From contig BCIX01000001.1 in assembly GCA_001600095.1 (NCBI GenBank), positions 2,629,198-2,693,197 of the forward strand: a DNA stretch of 64,000 nucleotides. The letters run 5' to 3'. Both the position numbers and the translations under genes were made by a program. Each line of letters starts with the position of its first letter. Within the stretch, counting starts at the first letter, position 1. This DNA is from Bullera alba. Taxonomy: Eukaryota; Basidiomycota; Tremellomycetes; Tremellales; Bulleraceae. This document shows positions 48,689 to 59,900 of this stretch, piece after piece. A model generated the notes under the pieces. The model saw only the letters and a list, made by a program, of their open reading frames with translations, had not been told where the DNA came from and searched no databases.

Positions 48689-49947
48689 ATGACTTTCGCA
48701 TCCGTTGCAATTCCCCCAGTCGACTTCGATTCTCTTCTTGCACAAATGTCAACCGAATTCGGTATGCCCGCTGCGCAAGAACCCGTCCTCGACTGGGACC
48801 AGTTCTTGGTAGAGGCTGATCTAGATCAAGGTGCGTGCTGCTTCGAGATGAATCCAGATTCCTCATGCTGACTTTGTCGACAGATCCTCTCCAAGCCAGG
48901 TCACCTTCATCTTCCGACTCTCAAGGCGGCACTCCAAAGTCCACTGAGTCCGAACAGTCGCAAGCACTGGACGTTCCGGACGCCGACCCAGAGTTTGACA
49001 TCTTCAACTTCGATTTCCCAGTTCAGTCCCATCAACGGGACTTCTTCTCCTCGCTACCAGCCTACGAGCCTATCAACGGGACCGCCGATAAGGCACTTGG
49101 TTCAGACGCTACCATGCTTTCAACATTCGGTTCCGGTTTCGGCGACTTCGGTGCTTTCACTGGCCTTGGCGACACAGCGGCTGAACAACTTGGCTTGACC
49201 AACCTGCTCACCAAGCTTGCTGCCCCATCGCCTACCACAGCTTCCACTGGTGTTGAGTCTTCATTGACTGCCGCGTACCAAGCTCTAGGCTGGGCTCAGT
49301 CGACGGTTGAGCCAGCCGCTCTCGTGAACTCGCCGCAACCTTCGCTCAAGCGCAAGAACTCCGATGACGTAGCCTCCTCTCCCCCCGTCGCCTCGAAACG
49401 CCCACGCGGAAGACCCCCCAAGTCGAGGAGCGGAGACGTTCCTCTTCCAACTTCCGCCAAGCGACGACAATCGCAAGCGGGTTCAGAGTTCTCTTCTCCC
49501 TCTGCTACCCCTCTTATCAGCACCGGTACCTTGGTCAACACGCCTGAGGCTCACTCTGTGAAGCTCACTGCGACTGGCAAGCTTTCGACTGCTCGACCCA
49601 AGTCTGTCGTCCCTGAGAAGTACCTCAAAGATGGTTCCGCTCTTTCAATCCTCGGCATGACGGTGGATGAGATCCAGACCTTCCCGACGTTCGAGGATCT
49701 ACTCAGGAAAGTCCACCCATCCAAGCAAGCTGCTGCCGCCGAGTTCGGACTGCGAATTGCCGACAACCGTGACAAAGCCAAGGACGCTGCCAAGAAGTCT
49801 CGAGACGAACGACGACAGAAGATTGAGTCTCTGGAGGACACTGTGCAGACTCTCGAGACCAAGGTCGTAGGCCTACAGAACCTTCTTTTGCAACTGGTTG
49901 CAAAAGGGCTGGTCTCTCAGGGTGACATCGCCAGTCTCATGAGTTGA
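48689..49947 (+). CDS. bZIP transcription factor with AT-hook, GCN4/CPC1-like leader
   Basis: Nuclear DNA-binding regulator. Exons 48689-48830 and 48884-49947 give 401 residues. Acidic, aromatic N-terminal segments (DPEFDIFNFDFPV, GFGDFGAFTGLG) look like activation domains. An AT-hook, KRPRGRPPKSR, is at about residues 190-200. Near the C-terminus a basic region AKDAAKKSRDERRQK is followed by a four-heptad leucine zipper, with Leu at exact 7-residue spacing in SLEDTVQTLETKVVGLQNLLLQL. In register with yeast Gcn4, the Arg-to-first-Leu spacing is preserved, but the invariant Asn is Ala (codon 49777-49779). The two uORFs upstream suggest translational control under amino acid starvation. Orthology to GCN4 is inferred, not proven. 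Confidence 0.85.
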
Positions 49948-50369
49948 GCTCAACGTCTCCGTTTCCGCGAGCTAGATTGTATTCCACTAGCTGTTGTTCC
50001 CCCTTTCATCTCTTTTCGCTTTGGTTTCTTCACACCACCCTCTCCCCCCATCATAAATTCCACATCGTCCACATCGTCCACATCGTCCACACCGTCCATA
50101 CGCCTGTTCGCGAGATTTATACATTGATAGTTGATGACTGAATGTAATGAAAGTAGATTGTAAAGAGTCGCGTGGACTGGTGTTCTGACATTTGCCTGGG
50201 CCTCTGCGCGAGGCCGTGAGGACCTCCACTTCTGTGCTCCGGGCTCCGGTTCACGGTGGTTGCCGCGCCAGTCAAGATAGCGCAATCGTCTCAAGTCGTG
50301 GTGTCTCATACTCCATAGCGATAGACTCTCCACCTTGCAGTAGAATCTTGTCGGGGAATCTAAACGGCG
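49948..50369 (+). other. Spacer with a 9-bp tandem repeat
   Basis: 422 bases between two plus-strand genes, with the likely 3' UTR of the bZIP gene. CACATCGTC is repeated at 50061-50069, 50070-50078 and 50079-50087, followed by CACACCGTC at 50088-50096. No gene seen. Confidence 0.5.
50061..50096. repeat. Four-unit 9-bp minisatellite
   Basis: Three perfect copies of CACATCGTC and a fourth with one substitution, 114 bp after the bZIP stop codon. Likely within the 3' UTR and potentially variable in length between strains. Confidence 0.85.
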
Positions 50370-52078
50370 ATGCGCCTTCCTTGGGGCAAGAGGACAGAGG
50401 CTGGAGAACAGTCAGTGACGCCTGTCATCGAGCCCGCCATAGCCATAGATCTGGCTCGATCGGACGAATGCCCCATGATTGCAAACGGCCCGGATGCTGT
50501 GACCAAGGGTGAGTCAGCGTCTCCGCAAGTACTCGCCTCTCCTTTAGTGACTTTTGGGTATGCTTGCTGAATGATTGTCTGATATTAGGTGAAGCGGCGG
50601 ACCTGAATGCCTATCTCTCTCGACACAGGCAGACATGGTCGATCGCATCAAAGGCATGGGCTGCCGGTCTCCACGAAGGCTACACCATGGGCAAGATCTC
50701 AGAGCATTCCACATCCAATTCTGGCACACTTCCAGTCTCTAGCTCGTCACCTACTGGGAGCGGGAAGGCTTCAGACGACGAGTCGAGTGTCTGGAGCAAC
50801 TTTGTCCCACGATGGGAGAACGTCTTGTGGGGGGCGATACCTGGATTGATAGTGGGTTGGTACCTCCCTTTCCGGGCGACCCGGGGCGCTGCCAAACGAG
50901 AAGCGTGGAACAGTCTTCAAAAGTGGAATAGTGCGGGTCACCATACGTCTTCGACTGCGATCAAATCACTTGTTGGTTCATCCGCCACCACCAACACAGC
51001 GCTTGCGCCCGTCGACAAGCCTCAAACCAACACTACCGCCGGCGTTGCCCCGATTCAAGTCACCCCAGCCAAGGACTATGTAAGAGAGCATCTCAAACGG
51101 GTGGAAGACATGATCGTCTCCTCCAATCGAGACAGACGCCTAGAATTGCATCGGTTCCGATCGGAGATCATGGGTCAATTGGCCGTACTGGAGGATCAGC
51201 TGAAAGCTGGGTTTGTCTCTCAAGTCCCGCCAGCTCCGCCAACTGCTCCAGTCACACCTATACCCGCACTTTCTACTCCTCCAGTTCCGGCAGGTGTTCC
51301 TAAGCCCGATAGGAGATCATCGGCAAAGGCTTTCACTCAAGCCGTAGCGCCGATCGCGCCTCATCTGGACGAAGCCAGACTGGGACAAGTGCTCAGGTCG
51401 GCTATCGAGGATGTCCTGGACGCTAGACTCGGCAAAGTCGAGGAAGGAGCTCCACTGGGCCAGACTATCCACAGGATTCTCGATGAGGTGAAGCACACGG
51501 GCGAAGAAGGTAAGTCATGATGTGTGACACCGATTGCTATGACTGATTCTTCGGTCGTAGTTGCACCGCAGGACCCCGGGTCAGAGACCGCAGAAAAGGT
51601 GGTCGAAGACTTCATCCAGCAGCAGAATCCAAGCTATAACGATTGGTATGGCTCATTGGCCGATCCTTTCGGAACAACAACCCACGAAGATATCTCATCT
51701 CACCACCAAGGTGAGTATACGGATCCCTACTCACAAGTCCGGACCTCACTGATACGTCATGCGGATGCAGAGCCTTCTCACACCGTCACATCTGGCAGAA
51801 CGACCACGAGTATCGGTATGGACAGCTCTCCACGGGAGTGCGAAGATATCGCTGGGGGCGAGGACGTAAACCCGAGGATCAAGAGTGCGAAGAAGTCCAA
51901 GAGGCTTTCGATCCCCAAGCAGGAAGATCCAGAGCGGCGCGAGAGCAGTGAAACTAGAACTCGTGATCCTGCGAGTATCGACACATCTGACCGACGCCCA
52001 TCCGAGGCTTCGCCTCGCCCAGGTGAAGAGCCGGACAGGATGAGCTTGAGAATCAGGTGGAGGCAGGTGAGGTTCTGA
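50370..52078 (+). CDS. Unknown protein with one hydrophobic segment and a coiled coil
   Basis: Exons 50370-50508, 50589-51509, 51561-51710 and 51771-52078 give 505 residues starting MRLPWGKRTEAGEQSVTP. A hydrophobic stretch WENVLWGAIPGLIVGWYLPF near residue 140 is a possible membrane helix. A charged helical region follows (DYVREHLKRVEDMIV, HRFRSEIMGQLAVLEDQLKA). Then come a Pro-rich linker (VPPAPPTAPVTPIPALSTPP) and a helical segment (LRSAIEDVLDARLGKVEEGA). The tail is acidic/basic and disordered. The arrangement loosely recalls peroxisomal or mitochondrial docking proteins, but I see no diagnostic motif and assign no function. Confidence 0.75.
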
Positions 52079-52419
52079 TGACGAGGACCAAATAACAGAC
52101 ATCGGATAGGTCTTGTATAGGAGTTGTACGTAGCAGCAGTTTCGATGTGTTGTCTGTGTGTAGGATCAGTTGTACATATGCGGTGAACGAGCACTGTGTG
52201 AACCGTGCTCGCGCGATGAGAGATTATAAGGCATGTTTCCTACCCGGGCAATCTGAAACGCGATCATCGGCCGGGTCCGAAAAGAGTCAAGAAGTTGCAA
52301 CGTTACAACGTCACAACTCTACTTCACTCCGTCTACCACCCTCCGTTTAGCCTCGCTCCAACTTCCTCAACATTCGTCTCGTCCACCTCACCCGAGCATC
52401 TCGGCACAATCTTCGCGGT
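52079..52419 (+). other. Spacer upstream of the Ngl2-like gene
   Basis: 341 bases; 3' end of the upstream gene and promoter of the next. A CAACGTTACAACGTCACAAC-type direct repeat of CAACGT lies at about 52296-52317. No gene seen. Confidence 0.4.
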
Positions 52420-54247
52420 ATGCCCCATCAGCTGACACCAGCGCAGCTCGAGCTCCAGGCGGCAAGACGGGCTGCGAAAGAGGCCAAGGCCGCTTTGATC
52501 GCTGCCAACCCGAAGGCGGCTCTGACTCCCGAAGAAGTGGAAAGCAGACGATTCCTGAAACGAGAATGGATCGAGAATCCATCTGCTGGCTCTAGTAGGG
52601 GAAGCAACAAAGCCAAAATAGTGACCTGGAACGTGAGCGCCATTCCTTCCGAGGGGCAGTGCGTTGTCGTACTAAGACCAGGATGTAGCTCCTCGCTCAG
52701 ACTTTGATACGTGGGTGCTCTAGCTGCCGTGTTCTGGACCTCATAATAACTAGCTGATCCTCTTACCAGGAAAGGATCTCTTTCCCGGGTCAGACTGCCT
52801 GAGATGGCCAGAGAGGAAGCCAATGTTCCTTGCCGAGCTGGAACACTACTCTGATGCAGACATCCTCTGCTTTCAGGTGAGTCAATACCCAACTCAGTCT
52901 AAGTTGTCCGAGTGACTGTATCGTGTGCTTACACTCGACGATAACGTAGGAGTGTGACCGCTTGGAGGAATTCCTGCCCGCCTTGCCGGACCACGTCAAC
53001 TTACATTGTAAAGGGCCGGGGAAACAACATGGCCTGGTGATCATGTATCGCCAATCAAAGTACGAGGTCAAAGCCAGCTTCAAGGTCCTTCTCGATGAAG
53101 GAGAGTTGTCCTCCACGCCGACTCCAGAGGGTGATGATCTCGCCACAAGTAGACAGAGAAAGGGTGTCAGCAGGAAGACGAATAATGTCGGTCTTATCGC
53201 CGCGCTGAAGGACATCAAGACTGGAGAGGGGATCGTGGTGGTCACGACTCACCTGTAAGTACTTACCTCACTGATCAACACAGATGCTGATCCAGCCTGA
53301 TCAGATTCTGGCATCCTATATTCGTGTACGAGAGGACTAGGCAGGTGATCGTCCTCCTCCGCGCAATCGCTGCTTTTAAAGCCAAACACGACTGTGAATC
53401 TTGGCCAACCGTTGTGGCCGGAGGTGAGTGGCGTAGCCGGCTGGTGTATCGATGCTCAGACGGAGCTGATGTGTTTGCCCAGACTTCAACATCGAACCGG
53501 ATGTAGCCACATATCAGCTTATGACCAAACCTCAAGCGCAATTACCAAAAGAGCTGGAGACACAAATCACGACGTCCAGGGTCGTGCACGATAGCGTTGA
53601 CAAGTTCTATCGAAGGAAGGAGGGGTTGCCTATCCCAGATCCCGCTCCTATAGATTCGCAAGCGGGAACAGGATCGAATACGCCTGCACAGAACAGCGGA
53701 GAAGCCGTGCAACCGGAATCGGTGGTCGAAGAGGAGGGCGAGGCCGAAGGCGGCGGTCAAGGGTCTGTCAGCACGTCGACTCCAGATGATGCTCAGCCAC
53801 AAATCAAGAACACTAGACCGGCAGAGGCTGCCGATGGTATCGCTACATACGACGAGCTATTGGATACTATCCGAACACTCTTGCCGAATGGTCTTGAAAG
53901 CTCGTACCGATCGTACGACAGCTCCCCAGATCAAATGGGTTTCGGCAAGCGAGACGGATTCAAGGCGACATTCAGCACGATACCGGATGGTCTGGCGGGG
54001 CATGACGAACCGGCGTATACTTGCTACACATCCCTCTTCCAACTCACTCTCGGTAAGTCTGGCTGTGTCAGATTGCGGATGTCAACTAACTCGATACTTA
54101 GACTACCTTTTCCTATACCCCGACGAGAAAGTCAAAGTCACTCAGCTGCTACGACCCGCTCGTCGCGAAGAGCTGGGCAGCGGACTCCCCAGCAAGGCAA
54201 TATGCCCGAGTGACCATCTAGCCATGGGCTGCGAAATCTCCTGGTGA
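52420..54247 (+). CDS. NGL2: Endonuclease/exonuclease/phosphatase-family RNA exonuclease (Ngl2/CCR4-like)
   Basis: Mg-dependent 3' exonuclease; yeast Ngl2 trims 5.8S rRNA. Exons 52420-52632, 52689-52710, 52770-52876, 52950-53254, 53305-53423, 53483-54052 and 54102-54247 give 493 residues. Catalytic blocks: VTWNLLAQTLIRKDLFP (created only by including the 22-nt exon), LCFQECDRLEEF (metal-binding Glu), VVTTHLFWHP, VAGDFNIEPD and the final PSDHLAMGCEI (Asp-His). An acidic low-complexity insert of about 80 residues (EEEGEAEGGGQG) separates the last two parts, as in other basidiomycete homologues of this fold. Ngl2 versus Ngl1/Ngl3 is not certain. Confidence 0.9.
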
Positions 54248-54775
54248 AAGGGTGACCCCAGCCAGGTTTGAACTTTGACCTCATGCACTCCGCGCGAAAG
54301 CGTAGCACCTGGCTCGGCATACAAGCCATGTCCTTCGGGAATATGAAACTGATAATCACTGCTGAACCTCCGAATTGAGCCTCAGATGATCGCTGACCTA
54401 CGCCATCGAACTCTTATGGAACTCTCACACGCGTTTCGCATTTGGTGAGGTGTTTGGACTACAAAGGGGGTTCTCACTAGCCATCACGAGTCCCGGGAGA
54501 GACCCGCCGTCTGCCTTGCGCGACAACAGCATGACTGACTCCTCGAACGGCTGACTTGAAAATTGTTTGTACTCGTACAAAGCTGACTTCGAATCGGAAG
54601 ATCTGAGGCGGGGATTCGCCAGTGCGGAAACGATGCTTGATGAGGATAGCAAGCGATATCTCCACTCCAGTCTCCGCTCGGTGGCAATGTCTGAGGATGA
54701 GAAGATATAACAGTAGATGCAAAACTCTCTGGTAGTTTCCTTCAGCACCTCGGAATTCTCGGATAATCGTTCATC
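54248..54775 (+). other. Intergenic region upstream of a small unknown gene
   Basis: 528 bases; open frames on the minus strand have no motif and overlap the next gene's start. I see no tRNA or other element. Confidence 0.4.
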
Positions 54776-55546
54776 ATGGCAAATCAGTCGACCGATCAAG
54801 GTGCTAAGACTAATGCGTCTCAGCCCTTTGGACCACGAGAGAGGGTAGACCATGCTAGCAGATTGTTCCCAGACACGGCGGGATTATTCGACTCGCTTGC
54901 TAAAGAGCTCGCCAGCCCAGCTCTCGACTTCGCTCCTGCTCCATCAGAAGAGACCGAACAACAAGCCGACGCTGTCGTACCCTACCTGGACGCGGCTACC
55001 GCAGGCCAAAGTGGTGCGGTTGAGTGGTCTGACTTCGACCACGTATTGGACTGCTTGACCAATGGCACACTTGGGTGGTCAGGCGAGAGCATAGCAGACT
55101 GGCGAGAACGTCAGACCAAGCATGTCATTCGGGAAAACTACTGTCCCTCCAAGACAGTCACATGGGAAGACAACTCGTTCAACCAGGCTTCCATCAGTCC
55201 AGAGGCCTCCACATGTGGGTAACAGCTCGCACTACTCCTTCAGACTCCAGACAGCGAGTCAAGTACTGACACATCGGCAGTCATACAGAGCTTGTGCAAC
55301 AACGCCGCCTCAAACATGTACAGTACTGCTCGTCAGGCTTACGACTACGCGGAGGGAAGAAGCCCGCCTGGCACATTCCCCTCTCCAGCTGACGCCACCT
55401 CCTTGGCAATCTGTGCAGCTGTTAGGATTCGCGATCAGCAGAGTCTTGTTGGCTCTGATGTTCATCAGACTGCGCGAGACAGTATTGCGGGGAATTATTA
55501 TGCCATAGTAGCCAGTCAGTTTCCACAAGAGATCCAAGCGGAGTGA
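54776..55546 (+). CDS. Small acidic protein of unknown function
   Basis: Two exons, roughly 54776-55210 and 55281-55546, joined in frame through a GT-AG intron with a CTGAC branch site; about 230 residues. It begins MANQSTDQGAKTNASQPFGP. The N-terminal half is acidic (FAPAPSEETEQQADAVV, VEWSDFDHVLDCLTNG); the C-terminal half is Ala-rich and helical (CNNAASNMYSTARQAYDYAE, AICAAVRIRDQQSL). There is no signal peptide or membrane segment. I do not recognise a family. Convergent with the DUF952 gene. Confidence 0.6.
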
Positions 55547-55648
55547 TAGGTCGCCGTCCGTTTGACTCCAGAGATGATGCATGTCCTCTATGTTGATGAC
55601 ATTTGGAAGTTACCTCTGGATGCGGGGCTATGTGGCGAATTGGAGGTC

Positions 55649-56206
55649 CTATACCAGCCAAGATTCTACCTCCTTCTTTGCGAGAGCAGAATCCCAACCC
55701 TTCTCTCCATCGGATTTGTGGATCTCCTTGAAGCTCTCGACGTCCTCTCCGTTCAAATGGGCATACAGGTGGGGGAACTCTACCGCATGTGGCATCAGTA
55801 TACTCTATCTTAGATCTCATAGAGCAGTCGGCACTAGACCTTACCTTGACCCTTATTCTCCTCCCAGCGGATTCGTTTGAATGAGCCGACTCTGGCCAGC
55901 TCCAATCGAAGCAAGACTACCGACGGCACATCCTTGAAAAAAAAATTCAAAGTTTGCGGCACCTGCTGGGCGGTAGAGAGATGCACGAATCCGTCTTTGA
56001 GGTCGAGCTCGGAGAGGAAGAACTCGTGAGAGGCTGGTATGGGGATAGGGAAAGTGAACCTGGAGATGATTGAGCTCAAATACCGATCCCGCGCTCTGCA
56101 AGGATTCCGCTCACCGGCTGTCGACCGAGGAATGCGGCACGATCTTGTAGATCCAGGTAGGTGCTTGCTTGGCTGTGCTCATGGTCCTTGCTATATTTCT
56201 CAGCAT
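55649..56206 (-). CDS. DUF952 family protein
   Basis: Small proteins of unknown biochemical role with a ferredoxin-like, ART-resembling fold, common in bacteria and fungi. Exons 56115-56206, 55845-56059 and 55649-55779 give 145 residues. Domain blocks: TWIYKIVP at the start, FFLSELDLKDGFVHLSTAQQ (the DUF952 hallmark D-GFIHLS), a central LLRLELARVGSFKRIRWEE and FPHLYAHLNGEDVESF near the end. The first ten residues (MLRNIARTMS) are weakly like a mitochondrial presequence; the internal ATG at residue 9 is an alternative start. Upstream the frame stays open to 56389 but lacks conserved features. A run of Phe codons encodes NFFFK. Confidence 0.88.
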
Positions 56207-56946
56207 ACTATGCGTGGGGGACGACAGTGAACAGTACAGGTATAATTGAGAGCCGGTGGCCATGGCCCACGACGTGGACGAGCGAGGTGGAGGCGTGCCG
56301 GCGGAAAACACGTCATCAGCACTCTGCGCTGCGGTGCGACAGCTCGACAGCTTGCGTTGTGCTTCAAGGCTCTTCAAGGCCTTCAGCAAATTATACTGTT
56401 ACGACCTGATCCCGAGTACTCAAGCTTCAAGCTCGATAGGACATCAAGTGTCTATAAGTAGATAGCTTTGTAGCATGCTTTGATCCTTTCTCCCAAGGAT
56501 CAGATTATCATAAGTTACATGCCTAAAGCCCACTCGCCTTCGCTCGTCGCAACTGAGACCCTTCCGAGCACTACCAAACCCTCCTCTCCCTCGTTTGACA
56601 CTCGATCAAGTTCATGAGTTTGGTGGTAAGACTTTCCGAGTTCTCCTCGAGCCTGTCCTACGACCGTTGTCTTCCACCTCTCCCGACCTCCGGGCTTCCT
56701 CCGGATCAGGTCGTAACAGTATAACAGCTCAGCACATCACAACTGCACAAAGACCCACACGACACGCCCTTGTAAGCAAGGCCTATGCATGAGAAACACG
56801 GAGTAGTGATTGTACTATCAATGTATGGAATGAGTTGCCATGGCGGTTTATGCCCTGGTGCGATGCAAATGGTCGGAATGAATTTTACGAATGCTACAGG
56901 CTACAAGTAGTAGCTGGCTCATGTGGTATCTGGGATGAAGTCTTGT
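56207..56946 (-). other. Spacer between the DUF952 and CLU1 genes
   Basis: 740 bases with the DUF952 promoter and the CLU1 3' end. Open frames on both strands are short and featureless. Confidence 0.4.
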
Positions 56947-59900
56947 TTATCGCTTGGCACCTGTCCTCCTCTTTCCCCTCAAGGTGTTCTTGCCCCTTGG
57001 ACTGCCTTCGGAAGGTCCGCCCTGGATGAATTTGACCAACTCGTCGACATCGAGGTGTCCTCTCTTGCCGATCCTCGAGTCGACAGCGGCGTCCGCGAGA
57101 GCGTCGCCATTGGTTTGAGCGGAAGCCGCACTGCCGAGAGCAGAACGAGACGAAGATCCAGCCGTGGGGAGGTCACCGACTATTCTGCGCCTGGATGATG
57201 GACCGCCGACTCTGACCTGCGTGGCTTGTAGTCGTTCCAACTGCTTCTCTCTGGCTTGAGCACCAGCTGCCTTTTGTCTCTCGTTCTCAACTACCGCTCG
57301 CAGTAGCAGGACGTTTTTGAGAACTTCCTTGGTTGTGCCGTGCTCGGCACCTAGCCTCTTTTCGAAGATGACCAAGGATTGCTCAGATGCGACCAAAGCA
57401 GCGAGGATGTCGCCGGCGAGGAAGTGGGCCTGCGTGAGCTGGTGTAGCGACTGAGCTGTCTGGATGTGTTCGGGCCCGAATAGCTCCGAAGTCGATTTGC
57501 TGGCGGACAAGAGTAAAGAGAGGGAGAGAGAATGCTCGGACAGAGTCTGCAACACAACACCGGCGTTTGACTAGACGGGCTCGTCAGCATGCAAGATACA
57601 GCTCGTGACTTGGGTGACTCACCAGGACAGTGTTGATCTCGGGATGGCCTGGGCCGTGGATCACGTCCCACAGGCTGATGACGTGTCTGAAGTACTTCAA
57701 ACTCGACTGGCCATTGCCCTCCAAGTTCTCAAGCATGGCAAGGTTGAAGTAGTAGGCAGACGTCTCTGGGTGGTAGACACCCAATGTCCTCTCGGCAATA
57801 ATGACCGCCTGTCGCTGCAACCTGAGGGCGGTAGCAACGTCCAGTCCGAGCGGCTGCTCTGGATCGGCGTTCTCGGTTGCCATTTGCTGCATCTTCAGTC
57901 GGGCCAACTGGTGTATCGTCGATGAGTACTGGTTGTAGGCGGCTGCGACCTCTGGGTGGATGACAGAGTGAATGTTCTCGTACAGCTGGACGGCCTCGAG
58001 GAGGAACTCAAGACCCAGATCTATCGAGCCTCGGTTGATGGTGGCCCTTCCGGCGTCGAAGATCTCCTCGGCTACGGAACACTGGGTGATGGTCAGTTCG
58101 TCGCTCTCCATCCCATTTCCACGACAGTACGTACCGAAGGTGCTGTGGACCTGACAATCGGAATCAGGGAGAGAATGTCCGAAGGCTGGAAGGTCGTGTT
58201 GCTGACTGTAACCTCCTCATTCCGCCTCTTCTTGGTTTTCTTGTCCTTCTTGTCCTTTCCACCAGACACTTTGTTCACCTTGTCATCATCGCTGACAACC
58301 TGCTCGGCAGTCGCGGAATCGAATCGATAGCTCTTCTGCAACAGCTGGAATCCGACTCGCATAGCCAACTCCCTTAACAGCTGTTTCTTCCTAAGACCCA
58401 ACTCGAGATCGTTGTCGACCAATGTCCATCGGAATCTGGTCTTGACCCCGTCGACAATGGTCTTTCGGATCGACTCTGGCGTGGCTTTGACATACGCAGG
58501 TTCGACTTCAACGCCTCCCAAGTCGATAGGGCTGTAGATGGCTTCGGGCGAAGCGTTTCGAGATGTGCCAAGAAGACAGTTGAGGAAGTGCGAGACAGCG
58601 CATGGGATGTGTTCGGGCTGAAGACCAACCAGGAAAGACTTCAAGACGTGTTTGGCACTTCGGAAGATCATCTCCTGCACAACAACACCCTATCAGAGGC
58701 GTCAGCGTAGCTTCACCTCGCCTGCGGACTCTAAGATGACAACTTACCTTCAACGCAGCGAGGTGACCCGACTCCCTCTTCTCGCCATCTGGACCGGCAG
58801 CAAAAGAGTCGATTGTAGAGGCCAAGTAACCGAGGTATCGGATGTTGATACCCCTGCCGTGCAGATGCTTGCTAAGACTGGCACCATCCATGATACCTGA
58901 GGTGTTGCCCGTGAGGACATCCAGCACCACCGCTGGGATAGCGACTGTCCGGAGGAAGACTGATGCGTCCCGTACTGCTTTGATGGTCGGGTCCGACTCG
59001 TCCGTAATGGTGGATGGGACGAAGACGGTAGGGTCGGCACCTTTGGCAGGAGTCAGGTCGACAAAAGCGTCTGGGTTGAGGCGCAGGTTGAAAGAAGCGA
59101 GTGACGACGGGTCGAGGGTAGTGTCCAATGGAGCGTCGGCCTCGGCTCTCTGCACAGCGGCAGCAGTGGCGGCCGGCGACGCATCATCTCCAAGAGCCGC
59201 GGTCTCCTCTGACACGTCCTCCTCCTCCTTAGCGGGCGAAGTTTCCACATCCTCTTTGGGCTTGCCCTCCACGGCAGCGCCTTGAGCCTTCTTCGCGGCA
59301 ACCTCTCGCGCCCATCGCTTGAGCTCGCTCTCCCAGAAAGCCTCCACGAGCTCGGGACGAAGCAGGACGATTCGGTGAGGGTATTGGGGTCCGGTCTCCT
59401 CGCTTCCGACAAGCTTGCCATCAATGTCCTTCTGCAGCCATTCGACATCAACAGGCGACATTCTTGGAAGATCGAGAAGATATCGTCGGCCGTCGGTACC
59501 TCGAAGTCCCTTGACCTCGTTCGAGGCGTAAAATTCGAAGTCTTGTCCTTTGCCGTCCTTCATCTTGTGAGCCGCGAGTCTCTGGGCGGTAGCGATCTTA
59601 GCCATGACTTTGTGGGTCGCCGCGTCCCAGTGGATCGAGGTAAGGTGTTCCGAGTCGAGGCCATAGATGATGAGTGGGTTCTCAGGGATCTCCTCCACCC
59701 CGTTGTCCACCTTCTCGGTTGCTGTCTTCTCCTCTTCGTCGGCTTTTCCAACCGACTTTGTGGGCGACCCGTTGACCTCGACCCAGTCTTCCTTCTTGGC
59801 CTCGCCGTCCTCCTTGGCGATGTCGTCGGCTTGAGGCTTAGTCTCCTCCTCGACATCTTCCTCGACCCGGCTACGCGAGAAGATACCTGGTAGCATACTC

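Noticed and set aside
54250..54330. GGTTTGAAC-like B-box suggesting a tRNA gene
   Set aside because: No matching A-box or cloverleaf could be folded.
59282..59893. Long plus-strand open frame of about 200 codons
   Set aside because: Lies antisense to the CLU1 coding exon; its composition mirrors the biased codon use of that gene.
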